Positions 47,515 to 57,079 of a DNA stretch of 64,000 nt are shown here, piece by piece. Below the pieces are notes generated by a model that saw only the letters and a list, made by a program, of their open reading frames with translations, made no database searches and was not told the origin of the DNA. The stretch lies in NCBI GenBank assembly GCA_910575005.1, contig CAJTCL010000005.1, positions 124,001 through 188,000 of the forward strand. The letters are read 5' to 3'. The DNA is from Lachnospiraceae bacterium (lineage in GTDB: Bacteria; Bacillota; Clostridia; Lachnospirales; Lachnospiraceae). The position numbers and the translations under genes are program-made. Positions within the stretch are counted from its first letter, which is position 1. Each line of letters starts with the position of its first letter.

Positions 47515-48831
47515 ATACCCTACATATTTTGCATGTACATCCTGCAAATTCCTGCGGGCGCTGGCATCTACAATCGCTACATATACCTTCTGAATCTGTA
47601 GTTTTAATCTAGCAGCCTCCTTATACACCTCCCAGCTCTTCTTATTTTCGTCTTCCACAAAATTGTTGCCAAACATCCAGGGATAAAATCCCTTTTTGCT
47701 ATCCTCATTTCTTTTATTATTATAAATTTTTTCAGCTTTTTTCAAAAATTCAATCCCTTTTGTATAGTGCCCCGTCCGGTTATAAAGTACTCCCAATTTA
47801 CGATAAGCCTTATACAAGTAGGCACACTCCACAGTCTGCGATGACGGCAAATCCCACTTAATCCCTAAAATTTCCAGTATATCTTCCCATAACTCCTTCG
47901 CCTCTGTAAAATGGTTATGATCCTGTTCATTCAGCGCCAATTTATAAACCGCCCTGAAATTATGATGATCTGCTTCCACAGCTTTCCGATAATAGATCAT
48001 TTTCTTGTCCATATTTGGCCGTATCTTCTCATAGTATCTGCCTATCCGATAGTAAAGATAACTGGTATAAGATTTATCTCCAATCAATGCTATTGCCTTC
48101 TTGATATCATCTACGGACTCCACCATATAGTCCTCATTAATCTCCTTTACAAAGCCTCGGACTGCATAGGCAGCAAAAAATTGAGGCTCCTTATCCAGCA
48201 CCTTCTGGATATCCTCAATAACTGCTTCAAAATCAATATAATGTTCCTCATACAATTTTCTTAACTGTGTCTGAGGATCCAAATCTTTCTGATATTTTCC
48301 ATTATCAATTGCACTCCAAAGCATCGTATAGATTTCATAAATCCTTCTGCGGCAATTCGCCTTTGCCATCCAGAGATATACATTTCCCCAGGCTTTCTCT
48401 TCCCTGCTCTGTTCCAATAACTCTAATTGTCCTAAAACGCTCTCAAAATTCTCTATCGCCTGCTCCATCCGCTGATATATATATTTTCTTCCAGAGTTAC
48501 CAAAATAATCAATCGCATAGCTGCCACGCATTAAATCATACTCGTTGAACATTTCCCAAATCTGATTTAAAACTTCAAAATCTTCTTCTCCTACCTGTTC
48601 TTCCATCTCTATCAGGACAGAATTCACTCTATCCTCCAAGGATTCACTTCCATCCTCTGAACCCTCCTCAATCCTGCTGATCCAATCCACTTCATCGCCG
48701 TATTCATCCCCAATTAAATTCTCACATACAAAAATTCCCACAAAGCGAAAAAAAGCGGATAACATACGATACATTTTAACTTCTGCCGGATGATGTACAA
48801 TTTTAATACATCTTACATACTTGTTCTGCAT
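47506..48831 (-). CDS. TPR-repeat protein upstream of RADAR genes, possible new component
   Basis: 441-residue soluble protein. The N-terminal 50 residues alternate strand and helix (YVRCIKIVHHPAEVKMYRML ... GIFVCENLIG) as in a Rossmann-like or TIR-like start, but I see no catalytic signature. From about residue 120 onward it is helical, with several TPR-like units (AWGNVYLWMAKANCRRRIYE; QFFAAYAVRGFVKEINEDYM; YLYYRIGRYYEKIRPNMDKK; LYKAYRKLGVLYNRTGHYTK), suited to protein or ligand recognition. It ends ARRNLQDVHAKYVGYLA. GGGGGAG precedes the ATG. It is on the same strand as rdrA, 137 bases upstream, and behind the leader with the hexamer repeat. I know no RADAR subtype defined by such a gene; it could be a sensor, a regulator or an unrelated neighbour. 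Confidence 0.78.
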   Translation of the reverse strand: MQNKYVRCIKIVHHPAEVKMYRMLSAFFRFVGIFVCENLIGDEYGDEVDWISRIEEGSEDGSESLEDRVNSVLIEMEEQVGEEDFEVLNQIWEMFNEYDLMRGSYAIDYFGNSGRKYIYQRMEQAIENFESVLGQLELLEQSREEKAWGNVYLWMAKANCRRRIYEIYTMLWSAIDNGKYQKDLDPQTQLRKLYEEHYIDFEAVIEDIQKVLDKEPQFFAAYAVRGFVKEINEDYMVESVDDIKKAIALIGDKSYTSYLYYRIGRYYEKIRPNMDKKMIYYRKAVEADHHNFRAVYKLALNEQDHNHFTEAKELWEDILEILGIKWDLPSSQTVECAYLYKAYRKLGVLYNRTGHYTKGIEFLKKAEKIYNNKRNEDSKKGFYPWMFGNNFVEDENKKSWEVYKEAARLKLQIQKVYVAIVDASARRNLQDVHAKYVGYLA

Positions 48832-48870
48832 TCTATTGCTCCCCCATACATAATATATTTCAATACTAAA

Positions 48871-48924
48871 TTATGAAAAAAATATATTATGTTGATAAGG
48901 AACGATGTTTTTCACTGACTGCAT
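48871..48924 (-). CDS. Possible 17-residue leader peptide
   Basis: An ATG at 48924 with a very strong site (GGAGGGAGG, four bases away) opens a 17-codon frame, MQSVKNIVPYQHNIFFS, ending at TAA 48871-48873, 39 bases before the TPR gene. Too short to judge by composition; the ribosome site is stronger than that of the TPR gene itself. It could couple or attenuate translation or transcription of the downstream genes. Confidence 0.4.
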   Translation of the reverse strand: MQSVKNIVPYQHNIFFS

Positions 48925-48977
48925 TGGTCCTCCCTCCATCTATTCATTACAATTAATAGGTTACCAGAATGGCAAAA

Positions 48978-49049
48978 GCAAATATAAATATAAATACAAA
49001 TGCAAATGCAAATGCAAATGCAAATGCAAATGCAAATGTAAATGCAATT
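48978..49049. repeat. Hexanucleotide repeat array (GCAAAT)n
   Basis: Twelve consecutive six-base units on the plus strand. Six are perfect GCAAAT (49002-49037); the flanking ones differ by one or two bases (GCAAAT, ATAAAT, ATAAAT, ACAAAT before; GTAAAT, GCAATT after). It lies about 150-220 bases upstream of the TPR gene start, inside the probable 5' leader of the RADAR-associated transcript. Confidence 0.92.
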
Positions 49050-49538
49050 TTTCGTATATTTTTTATATTTTCCAAACAATTTATGCCAATTCTATAGATA
49101 TAATATATATTATATACCTTTATCCAGATTTAAACAATTGGCAATTATTACAAACTTATTCTAAAACTTTTAAATAACATGTAAATATTAACATATATTA
49201 CAATTTCCTTTACTCTATCTATAATTTCATTCCATGTAAACCAAATTTTTATTACAATTCGCCCATTTTACAGATACAATTATTTGGAAAAAAACTATAT
49301 TTTTATTAAAGGTGGTGTATTTTGAAGTGAATCGTCATGAAATTAATGGTAAGTAGATCAAAGAATTCACCTTCCTTCTATGTTCATATATTTTGAAAAT
49401 GCGAGGATTCCTTAGAATTATCAGGTTTCCTCGCATTTAGGCTTTTAAAGATGGGAATTTATCACTGTAATATCTTTTTATCAAAGGATTTTTATACTTA
49501 TTGCTGTCCACGCTCATGCAGTCCGCAACACTTCCTTT
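49050..49538. other. AT-rich non-coding stretch with one hairpin
   Basis: No gene is supported here. AAATGCGAGGA (49397-49407) pairs with TCCTCGCATTT (49428-49438), a clean stem that may end transcription of the surface-protein gene on the minus strand (stop at 49539), although the T-run is weak. The remainder is A/T-rich and holds the possible promoter at 49109-49137. Confidence 0.5.
49109..49137 (-). promoter_or_regulatory. Possible promoter of the TPR/RADAR transcript
   Basis: On the minus strand TTGTTT (49137-49132), a 17-base spacer and a perfect TATAAT (49114-49109). The leader would then be about 270 bases and include the hexamer array and the 17-codon frame. The region is very AT-rich, so other -10-like words exist. 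Confidence 0.45.
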
Positions 49539-50186
49539 TTACTTTACAGTAATACTGCAAGTCGCTTTTTTTCCACTAGAAGCCTTTACTGTAATCTTTA
49601 TTTTGCCCTTTTTTAAAGCTGTCACCTGACCATATTTATCTACCTTTGCAATCTTTTTATTAGAGCTGCTCCAAGTAAGGAAATCGGTAGACTGTTTTGG
49701 TTTCACAGCTGCCTTTAGCGTCAATTTTTTTCCTCTCTTTATCGTTGCAGATTTCTTATTTAGAGTGACTTTTTTTGCTTTTTTTCTTTTGGAAACAACA
49801 TATACTTTTATTTTTTTCTTTTTACTTCCAGCTTTCGCTGTAATAATTGTTGTTCCTGTTTTCTTAGCGCTGATCTTCCCCTTCTTTACAGTCGCAACTT
49901 TCTTATTTGAGACAGACCAGACCACTTTATCGGTGCTATTTTCAGGCATGACGTTTGCTTTTACTGTGATACTTTTTCCCTTTAGTAAATAAATCTGTGT
50001 TGTACTCAAAGTAATTTTTGTCGCCGGAATCCTAACTGTTATTTTACAAGTCGCTTCTTTTCCTCCAGCCTTTGCTGTTATCACTGCTGTTCCTGCTCCT
50101 TTTTCTGTCACCTTTCCATTCTCCACAGTCGCTACCCTCTGATTGGAACTGCTCCACAACACTTTTTCTGTGATTCCTTGGGGCAT
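49539..50186 (-). pseudogene. C-terminal Big2 repeats cut off by a frameshift from the upstream surface protein
   Basis: This 215-codon frame starts in the middle of a Big2 domain (IMPQGITEKVLWSSSNQRVA) and contains two more Big2 repeats, each with the W-SSN-VATV pattern, ending KKATCSITVK. It has no signal peptide and no ribosome site. The preceding frame ends inside the matching first half of the same domain (LTLTKGKSTVLKAP). Adding one base near 50190 joins the two into an unbroken Big2 domain. So these are the displaced C-terminal domains of the gene at 50186-54904. Confidence 0.82.
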
Positions 50187-53100
50187 TATGGTGCTTTTAG
50201 CACAGTGCTTTTTCCTTTTGTCAGAGTTAAATTCGTCTTATTCAGCGTGATTTTTTCTACCTTTACTTCTGTCTCTGTTTCTTCCTCTACTGTCACCTTA
50301 CAGATCGCCTCTTTTTCTCCAGCCTTTGCCGTTATCACTGCGCTTCCTGCTCCTTTTGCTGTCACCTTTCCATTCTCCACAGTCGCTACCTCTGTATTGG
50401 AAGAAACCCAGCTAATATTTGCACTGGCCGCTTCCTGCGGTTCTATCTTTGCAGTTAATGTTTGCACCTCTCCCTTTTTCATAGAAAGATTGGACATATC
50501 TAACCTGATACTGGTGACAGCAGGCATAATGGTAATCTGATCATGAATAGAAGATAACTGATATGGATTTATCATACAAAAATTAATGGTTTTTTGATCT
50601 GTCACATACCATTTTACTTGACCGTCTGACGTACGCACTGGCGCACAATCTGACAGTCTAAGATTTGTCTCAGTGATCTTTGAAGTCAAGGTTCCTTCTG
50701 CGTTTATCGTTACCATTTGAACAGTGGTCTCTTTTGAGGTACGATGGTATTCCTCCCACATAACCAGGAATTGTTCTTCGTTCAATTTTACGATACTTGG
50801 CGTATACGGCGCGATATCGGAATCTTCTTTGTAATCCGTCAGCCAGATCATGTCACTGCTATTGAGCTGTTTACTTGACACGGACAAGAAGATATTTCGC
50901 TGGCCATCTGCAGAATAATTATTCTCATCACTCTGATCTACAGAATTTCCTACAATCAAACAGTTTTCGGAAGACAACTCTAAACCTCCGATAGACACTC
51001 CTGTAGCATTATCTCCCATGTATCCATTGATCGACAGCGGCAAGCTATAAGAAATATCTGTAATTCTTCCATCTGTCTCACATCTTGTCAACACAACTGC
51101 TCTGGGATAGGCGTCTCCATGATCTACACGAAATACATAGTCGCCGTCTGTCTGCACAAACTGATTAAAAGAATGGCTGACATATCCTGCTTGTGCCAGA
51201 TTTAGCACATCATGGAAGGACTGCTCTATTTCCATTGTCTCTTCATTTAACACAAATGTCATATTTGCCTGATGGTAATCATACATTTCATGACAAGTAT
51301 GAATGTAAAGCCTTCCATTTGTTTCGTCCATGCGAAGGGAGCCCGCCGTAAAGGGATAACATGTATTTGCCCCTTTGACAGAAGCCTGCCCCAAACGTTC
51401 CCAATTTTTATTATATTTTACAATTCGCAGTACTTCTATGTCATCGCTTTGTGTTTCATTTTCCTGTCCAAAGACAAAATAGTTTGCATCTTTTCCTGAA
51501 TAAAAACCGCCAAAGATTGCCAACTCACACTCCAATACTTTGCTTGACTGCAATTGATACTGTGAGGAATAATTTTCTATTACAATCCCTTTGTCTGCGA
51601 TATATTCTACTCTCGTTAAAGTTTTGTCATCGTTTTCCACCAGATACGAATTTACTACTCTTCCATATCGTTCGTAATTATTAGATGAATAATTAGAGCT
51701 AATTGCGCCATCTCCTTTGACAATATTTTTCGCTGGTAATATGGTATCTCCTGCAGTCACTGTAATCTTAATTGTGGCGCTTAGAGAATCTGTAACTTTT
51801 GCTGTTATTACTGCTGTCCCCTCTTTCCAGGCAGCTAATTTTCCTCCTTGTGTCACAGACACGATACTGTTGTCACTGCTGGACCATTTCGGAATTAAAG
51901 TATAATTTTTATCAAATTCTAAGGAAAGGGTTTGACAGTCACCTACTTTCATTGTTTGATGATCTGCATGAATTTTGATTTGTGAAGCAGCCCCCCAATC
52001 CAAAATTTCCATATAATATGCATCATTATCTTTTTCAATTGCCACTACAAAATCACCCATTTTAAGCATATTAAATACTTTATATTTTGTCTGGTAAGAG
52101 GCAAGTTTCTCTTTTGTGCAAAAAGAATACTCTGATATTGTCTTGTTATTTTCATAAAGAATGATACTGTCATTCGCCTCATGATAGACTGCCCGCACTC
52201 CAATACTGCAAAGATCATCTATCGCCTCGTCTTCTTCGTCTTCCGCCGCTTCTCTTGGGAAATTCATAATTCTATTAATCCCCTCATCATTTACGGAATG
52301 AGAATCATAAACGCTAACGATACTATGCAGCGCGCTTGTTCCTGTCATATATTTTCCTCCAAGCAGCTCTGCGCAGGTCTGATGATCCATATAGACATCT
52401 TGGCATAAATACATAAGGCAGCTCATACTTCGCGAAATCATACCACTTTCCAGAAAAGAATTATAGGTATCAATATAGGATAATTTATTTCCATCCCATC
52501 TGCCCATTGTCAGGCCTTTTCCTGGATGAGACATTCCCCAGGCATAAAAGTCATAAAAAGTCTCCATATAAAAATGTCCATTGGTACTGTCAAAACCAGA
52601 AAACGCATATACATCCAGACCCATAAGCAATTCAGAAATTTTTTCTCCATTTTCTGAGAATAGTAAAATCATTTTTCTCTTTGAGTGATACTTGTCAAAG
52701 CCGCCCATATAAATATTGCCTCTATCATCTGCTCCAATTGCGGAGATCTCATAATCTGAGACAGAAAACTTAGAGAGGAGCGACTGTGTTGTCAAATCAT
52801 AGACATAACAAGTATAGTTGTAGTAAAGATATAGTTTTTCCTTTGCAACATAAGCACTATCACATCCAGGAAATGTTGTAACCACTTGATAATCTTTTGT
52901 GATCAGGGAATAAAATCCCAGTTCTTTGCCATTTAAAAAATATATTCCATGCAGTTTTTCTGAAACAATCTGCTTCGTAGGCACATATACATCTGTATAA
53001 TCCAATAGTCCCTCTAAATTCTGTAAATCATAATCTGGCATAGAAAATGGCTCCCCTGTCACGGTAATCAACAGTTCTGCCATGTATGTACCATCTTGAC

Positions 53101-54904
53101 TGGAAACTTGAATCTTTGCAGTACCAGGATTTACTGCAATTACTTTACCATTATTGGAGACAACCGCCACATTTTCATCACTGCTGGACCACTTAAAATC
53201 TACTGCAAGCATTGGATTGAGCTCTGCAGATAACTGAATGCTTTCCCCAACCTCTAATTGCTGAGATTCTGCTGTAATGCTTAACGTATTCTTTTCTAAC
53301 AATTGCGCCATATCTTCCCAAGTGATATTGGGAAAATTCTGCGGCATAGAATCCCAGCCTTCACAGTCAGAACGATAGAAAATCGTAAGTCCGTTTATTG
53401 TTGTATAATAGTTTTTAAATCCAGAGGGCAGATCTCCTTGAACTATCAAATATTTTAAATTTATATCAGAAATAGCATAGGGAGCGATCGTGCGCAATGT
53501 TTCCGGCATTGTGTAAAAAGTCTTTTTATATCCTTTGGGAATCATAACTAATGTAGATTGAGTCTTATTCCATAAAACTCCTTCCGCCGACATATAAAAG
53601 GGATTTTCCGCTTCCACTTCTATACTTTCCAATTCACTGCAGCCCAAAAAAACCCGATCTTCTATCAATTCCACTTTTTGAGGAATCCTGACTTTCTTAA
53701 GATGATAGCAGTCAAAAAATGCCTCCCTTTTTATTGTGGTAAGTTCTTGGGGCAATAAAATATTCTCTAAATTGCCACACTCATAAAATGCACTGCTTCC
53801 AATAACGGTTACGCTATCAGCAATCTGCACTTCCTTTAATTTATCAAATTCACAAAAAGCCGCTTTACCAATATTAGTTACCCCATCCTTGATTACAACA
53901 GAGGTAATATAAGAACGATACACATAATATGGTGGTCTTAGCACATCATTATAACTAACTCTTTCATAATCTGTCATACCGCCGTTGCCAGAAATCTCAA
54001 GCACGCCTCTCTTCAAATCCAAATCCCAAGTTAAATTTTCTCCGCAGGCATGTGAAATAGTATCTGATTCAATAAATGTGATGTTATTTTCTTGTGCATA
54101 AGTATCTGCCGCTGTACCGCTGGTTCCCAAAATTTTTAACAATGATGAATAATATATTCCCTCTTTCCCATTATTGCAGTAATATCCCAATGCATGATCC
54201 CCGATACTTATCACTTGTTCTGGTACAATTGTGATTTCCATAGATGTGCAGCCTAAAAATGCCTGATTTCCAATCTCAGTCAGCGTATTTGGGAAATCTA
54301 CTTTTATCAGACCAAAACAAAAAGCGAAAGCCGTTGCGCCCACAGAAGTTACCCCTTCTTCGATCTGAATAGAAGTAATGACGTCCCCATAGGGATAAAA
54401 GGGAGAATCTGTTGCATATTCATAATCTGCCATTTTTCCATTTCCGCTTACTATCACTTCTCCAGTTTCTGTGTCCAATTGAAAATTAACATTTTCACCA
54501 CACGTTCCAGTCACAATTCCTTGTGTGGCTGCATGCGCTAATTGCCCATCTGATTCCAGTATATGATCTGCTGCGGATGATTCCTTTTCTTCCTTGAAAG
54601 TTTCTATTTCTTCCTCTTGTGCTTTTTCTTGTCGATTCTCTTCTATGCGCTTTGCTGCCTGTGCACCAACAAAAACAGATTCCTCTTGCATGTCTATGCC
54701 CTTTAATGGCTCTTGTTCCACTGCTTTTTCTGGCATAGATACAGCGGCGCTTTCTTCTTTTGATATTCCTTCTTTTAACTCCTGATCTACAATATTTTCT
54801 TCTGCCAATCCTTCTGCAGATACAGGATATACTGGCAGCAATTTCGTTACCATTACCGCTGCCAGAATGCCACATAATATTTTTGTCACTTTGGCATTTT
54901 TCAT
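50186..54904 (-). CDS. Large surface protein: BspA-like LRR, Big2 and propeller-like regions (frameshifted near its end)
   Basis: 1572-residue exported protein. Signal peptide about 1-31 (KILCGILAAVMVTKLLPVYP), then an acidic, disordered stretch. LRR_5/BspA-like repeats occupy about 150-270 and 300-490 (KVDFPNTLTEIGNQAFLGC, EVQIADSVTVIGSSAFYEC). A first Big2 domain follows (about 545-625, VDFKWSSSDENVAVVS). Two long beta-rich regions rich in YNYT, YMGG and DDRGNIYMGG patterns look like propellers and are separated by a second Big2 (LIPKWSSSDNSIVSV). A third Big2 (ISWVSSNTEVATVENG) precedes the break at 50186. The ATG at 54904 has GAGGAG upstream. No LPXTG anchor is seen. Likely an adhesin or glycan-binding surface protein. 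Confidence 0.85.
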   Translation of the reverse strand: MKNAKVTKILCGILAAVMVTKLLPVYPVSAEGLAEENIVDQELKEGISKEESAAVSMPEKAVEQEPLKGIDMQEESVFVGAQAAKRIEENRQEKAQEEEIETFKEEKESSAADHILESDGQLAHAATQGIVTGTCGENVNFQLDTETGEVIVSGNGKMADYEYATDSPFYPYGDVITSIQIEEGVTSVGATAFAFCFGLIKVDFPNTLTEIGNQAFLGCTSMEITIVPEQVISIGDHALGYYCNNGKEGIYYSSLLKILGTSGTAADTYAQENNITFIESDTISHACGENLTWDLDLKRGVLEISGNGGMTDYERVSYNDVLRPPYYVYRSYITSVVIKDGVTNIGKAAFCEFDKLKEVQIADSVTVIGSSAFYECGNLENILLPQELTTIKREAFFDCYHLKKVRIPQKVELIEDRVFLGCSELESIEVEAENPFYMSAEGVLWNKTQSTLVMIPKGYKKTFYTMPETLRTIAPYAISDINLKYLIVQGDLPSGFKNYYTTINGLTIFYRSDCEGWDSMPQNFPNITWEDMAQLLEKNTLSITAESQQLEVGESIQLSAELNPMLAVDFKWSSSDENVAVVSNNGKVIAVNPGTAKIQVSSQDGTYMAELLITVTGEPFSMPDYDLQNLEGLLDYTDVYVPTKQIVSEKLHGIYFLNGKELGFYSLITKDYQVVTTFPGCDSAYVAKEKLYLYYNYTCYVYDLTTQSLLSKFSVSDYEISAIGADDRGNIYMGGFDKYHSKRKMILLFSENGEKISELLMGLDVYAFSGFDSTNGHFYMETFYDFYAWGMSHPGKGLTMGRWDGNKLSYIDTYNSFLESGMISRSMSCLMYLCQDVYMDHQTCAELLGGKYMTGTSALHSIVSVYDSHSVNDEGINRIMNFPREAAEDEEDEAIDDLCSIGVRAVYHEANDSIILYENNKTISEYSFCTKEKLASYQTKYKVFNMLKMGDFVVAIEKDNDAYYMEILDWGAASQIKIHADHQTMKVGDCQTLSLEFDKNYTLIPKWSSSDNSIVSVTQGGKLAAWKEGTAVITAKVTDSLSATIKITVTAGDTILPAKNIVKGDGAISSNYSSNNYERYGRVVNSYLVENDDKTLTRVEYIADKGIVIENYSSQYQLQSSKVLECELAIFGGFYSGKDANYFVFGQENETQSDDIEVLRIVKYNKNWERLGQASVKGANTCYPFTAGSLRMDETNGRLYIHTCHEMYDYHQANMTFVLNEETMEIEQSFHDVLNLAQAGYVSHSFNQFVQTDGDYVFRVDHGDAYPRAVVLTRCETDGRITDISYSLPLSINGYMGDNATGVSIGGLELSSENCLIVGNSVDQSDENNYSADGQRNIFLSVSSKQLNSSDMIWLTDYKEDSDIAPYTPSIVKLNEEQFLVMWEEYHRTSKETTVQMVTINAEGTLTSKITETNLRLSDCAPVRTSDGQVKWYVTDQKTINFCMINPYQLSSIHDQITIMPAVTSIRLDMSNLSMKKGEVQTLTAKIEPQEAASANISWVSSNTEVATVENGKVTAKGAGSAVITAKAGEKEAICKVTVEEETETEVKVEKITLNKTNLTLTKGKSTVLKAP

Positions 54905-54954
54905 AAGCTCCTCACCTTTCCCTCCCATTCTTCTTAATTAAATATCCGTGCATA

Positions 54955-55014
54955 CCCGCAGGGCACTTAGCATGGCGGCTTGGCTAAGTGCCCTTTGGGT
55001 GCGTTGCTCGCGGG
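54955..55014. repeat. Strong intergenic palindrome
   Basis: AGGGCACTTAGC (54960-54971) pairs perfectly with GCTAAGTGCCCT (54983-54994). An outer CCCGC (54955-54959) can pair with GCGGG (55010-55014). It lies between two surface-protein genes. No T-run follows on either strand, so it is not a standard terminator; it looks like a REP-like intergenic element. Read from the minus strand it is downstream of the LRR gene at 55043. Confidence 0.65.
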
Positions 55015-55042
55015 AATAAAATATTGCAAAATTCCTGCCCGT

Positions 55043-57022
55043 TTATTTCTTGATACTGCCGCTTTTCTTTACACTGCTCCATGCGCCGTACAACATATTT
55101 TTCCCAGATTTCTTATAACTGCGCACCCTTACATAATATTTGCTTTTGGCTTTTAGTTTTGTAAAAGTATAGGTATTTTTAGACAACTTCTTTTGCTTTG
55201 CAATCTTCTTGAAATTCTTGGCTGTGCTCAACTGTACCTGATACCCAGTCACTCCCTTGTCCTTTGCCCATTTCACAGTCAGCTTCTTGCCTTTTGCTGT
55301 CTTAATTGATTTAACCGCCTGCTTTTTAGGATTTACTTTTACTGTCACCTTTACAGAATCTCTGCTTTCCTTTACAGTGATCACAGCAACCCCGCACCCC
55401 TTAACGGTTGCCTTACCGTTTTTATCTACTGTCACCACTTTCTTGTCTGAACTCGTGTAAGTAAGCTTATTTGTGGAGAAAGCTTCGATTGTAAATGGTT
55501 TTACACCATATGTGACATCATAAGTTTTCTTCTCACATGTGATCCTATCTGCCAGCCGGAATATAACCCCATGAGCCTTTGCCCACTCTTCTGCCTTAGA
55601 ATTTTTATACCCATAGATAATAATGTTCTTATCAAATGAATTACCTTGAATAGAAGTCACACTTTTTGGAATCGTCACACTCTTTAAACTGCTGCAGCCC
55701 TTAAATGCATTATATGAAATATGTGTCACACTGTCGGGAATTGTTACGCTTTCCAAACTTTCACAACCCGCAAAGGTAAACCCTTCAATCACTTTTACTC
55801 CATTGAGAATTGTTACACTTTTTAAACTGCTGCAATTCCGAAACGCTGAAGCAATTCTTGTCACACTCTTTGGAATTGTTATGGTTGTCAAGCCGCTGCA
55901 ATCGCTAAAAGCTCCTCTGAGATCTGTTAGACTATTGGGCAGTGTTATGCTCTTTAAGCTGCTACAGCCGCTAAATGCGCCAACAATAGAGGTCACACTG
56001 TCGGGGATTTTCACACTTTCCAAACTTTCACAACCCGCAAAGGTAGACCCTTCAATCACTTTTACTCCATTGGGAATGATTATACTTCTTAAACTGCTGC
56101 ACCCCTCAAATACTCCTGCATAACTTGACTTTCCAATAACCGCCATATGATCTGGCAGCACAATATCGGTCAGACTGCTGCACCGATAAAATGCTGCGCC
56201 TTCGATAGAAGTCACACTGTCGGGAATTTTCACGCTTTTTAAATTTTTACAATTTCCAAACACCCCCCGACTAATCGTTTTCACCCCTTCTGGAATCACT
56301 ATACTTTCCAGACTAGTGCAGAGTGAAAATGCATCCGAACCAATTGACGTCACGCTGTCGGGAATCGTTATATCTTTTAAGCTGCTGCATGCTATAAATG
56401 CTTCGCTCCCAATAGAAGTCACACTGTCGGGGATTTTCACACTTTTTAAATTGCTGCACAGATCAAATGCACATCGCTGTATAGATTTCACTCCATTAGG
56501 AATCGTCACACTTGTCAAACTGCTGCATTCATAAAATACACTGTCATTAATAGTTGTGAGATGAGCTGGAAGCACAATATCTGTTAATCTTCCACAGCCC
56601 CAAAAAGCTCCCTGTTCAATAGAAATCACACTATTCGGTATGCTGACACTTGTTAAGTTACTGCAGCCGCTAAACGCAGATTCTCTAATAAATGTCACTC
56701 CATCTGGAATTGTCACACTTGTCAAACTTGTGCAACTTGAAAATGCATATTCTCCAATAGCTGTCACTCCATCTGGAATTACAACCTTCCCACCCTTGCC
56801 ATTATATTTTGTGAGAGTTCCCTCCTCATCAATCACAAACTCATCTTCACTGCTTTGATCAGTCTCCAATACCTGCGCTTCCTGCGCGGCTTCCATTGCC
56901 TGAATTTCTTCCACAGTTCCACTGCCCGGGCTAACTTCCTGTGCCTGAATGACTGTCGCTGGAAGATTGGAAAGTACCAGCGCTGTGACCATCCCAAGAG
57001 ATAATAATTTTTTCTTACTCAT
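55043..57022 (-). CDS. BspA-like leucine-rich-repeat surface protein
   Basis: 659-residue exported protein. Signal peptide about 1-27 (LLSLGMVTALVLSNLPATVI). Some sixteen LRR_5 repeats fill about residues 55-470, with the regular pattern SLTSVTIPDGVTFIRESAF and a Cys in most units. They are followed by GYKNSKAEEWAKAHGVIF, the usual capping strand. A Big2-like domain (about 500-565, KLTYTSSDKKVVTVDKNG) and a basic FN3-like C-terminal module (about 575-655, GVTGYQVQLSTAKNFKK ... KYYVRVRSYKKSG) end the protein. No sortase motif. Such proteins mediate adhesion in several gut and oral anaerobes. The repeats are so alike that recombination within the gene is likely. Confidence 0.9.
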   Translation of the reverse strand: MSKKKLLSLGMVTALVLSNLPATVIQAQEVSPGSGTVEEIQAMEAAQEAQVLETDQSSEDEFVIDEEGTLTKYNGKGGKVVIPDGVTAIGEYAFSSCTSLTSVTIPDGVTFIRESAFSGCSNLTSVSIPNSVISIEQGAFWGCGRLTDIVLPAHLTTINDSVFYECSSLTSVTIPNGVKSIQRCAFDLCSNLKSVKIPDSVTSIGSEAFIACSSLKDITIPDSVTSIGSDAFSLCTSLESIVIPEGVKTISRGVFGNCKNLKSVKIPDSVTSIEGAAFYRCSSLTDIVLPDHMAVIGKSSYAGVFEGCSSLRSIIIPNGVKVIEGSTFAGCESLESVKIPDSVTSIVGAFSGCSSLKSITLPNSLTDLRGAFSDCSGLTTITIPKSVTRIASAFRNCSSLKSVTILNGVKVIEGFTFAGCESLESVTIPDSVTHISYNAFKGCSSLKSVTIPKSVTSIQGNSFDKNIIIYGYKNSKAEEWAKAHGVIFRLADRITCEKKTYDVTYGVKPFTIEAFSTNKLTYTSSDKKVVTVDKNGKATVKGCGVAVITVKESRDSVKVTVKVNPKKQAVKSIKTAKGKKLTVKWAKDKGVTGYQVQLSTAKNFKKIAKQKKLSKNTYTFTKLKAKSKYYVRVRSYKKSGKNMLYGAWSSVKKSGSIKK

Positions 57023-57079
57023 AACATCATCCTCCTTTTATTTATATCATTGTTATACTATGAATACATAATCTCTGTT

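Noticed and set aside
48905-49177. Plus-strand frame with a KYKYKCKCKC run
   Set aside because: Its composition is just the translation of the hexanucleotide array; no ribosome site or family resemblance.
50170-50215. Programmed ribosomal frameshift in the surface protein
   Set aside because: No slippery heptamer or downstream pseudoknot is evident; a simple one-base deletion or sequencing error explains it.
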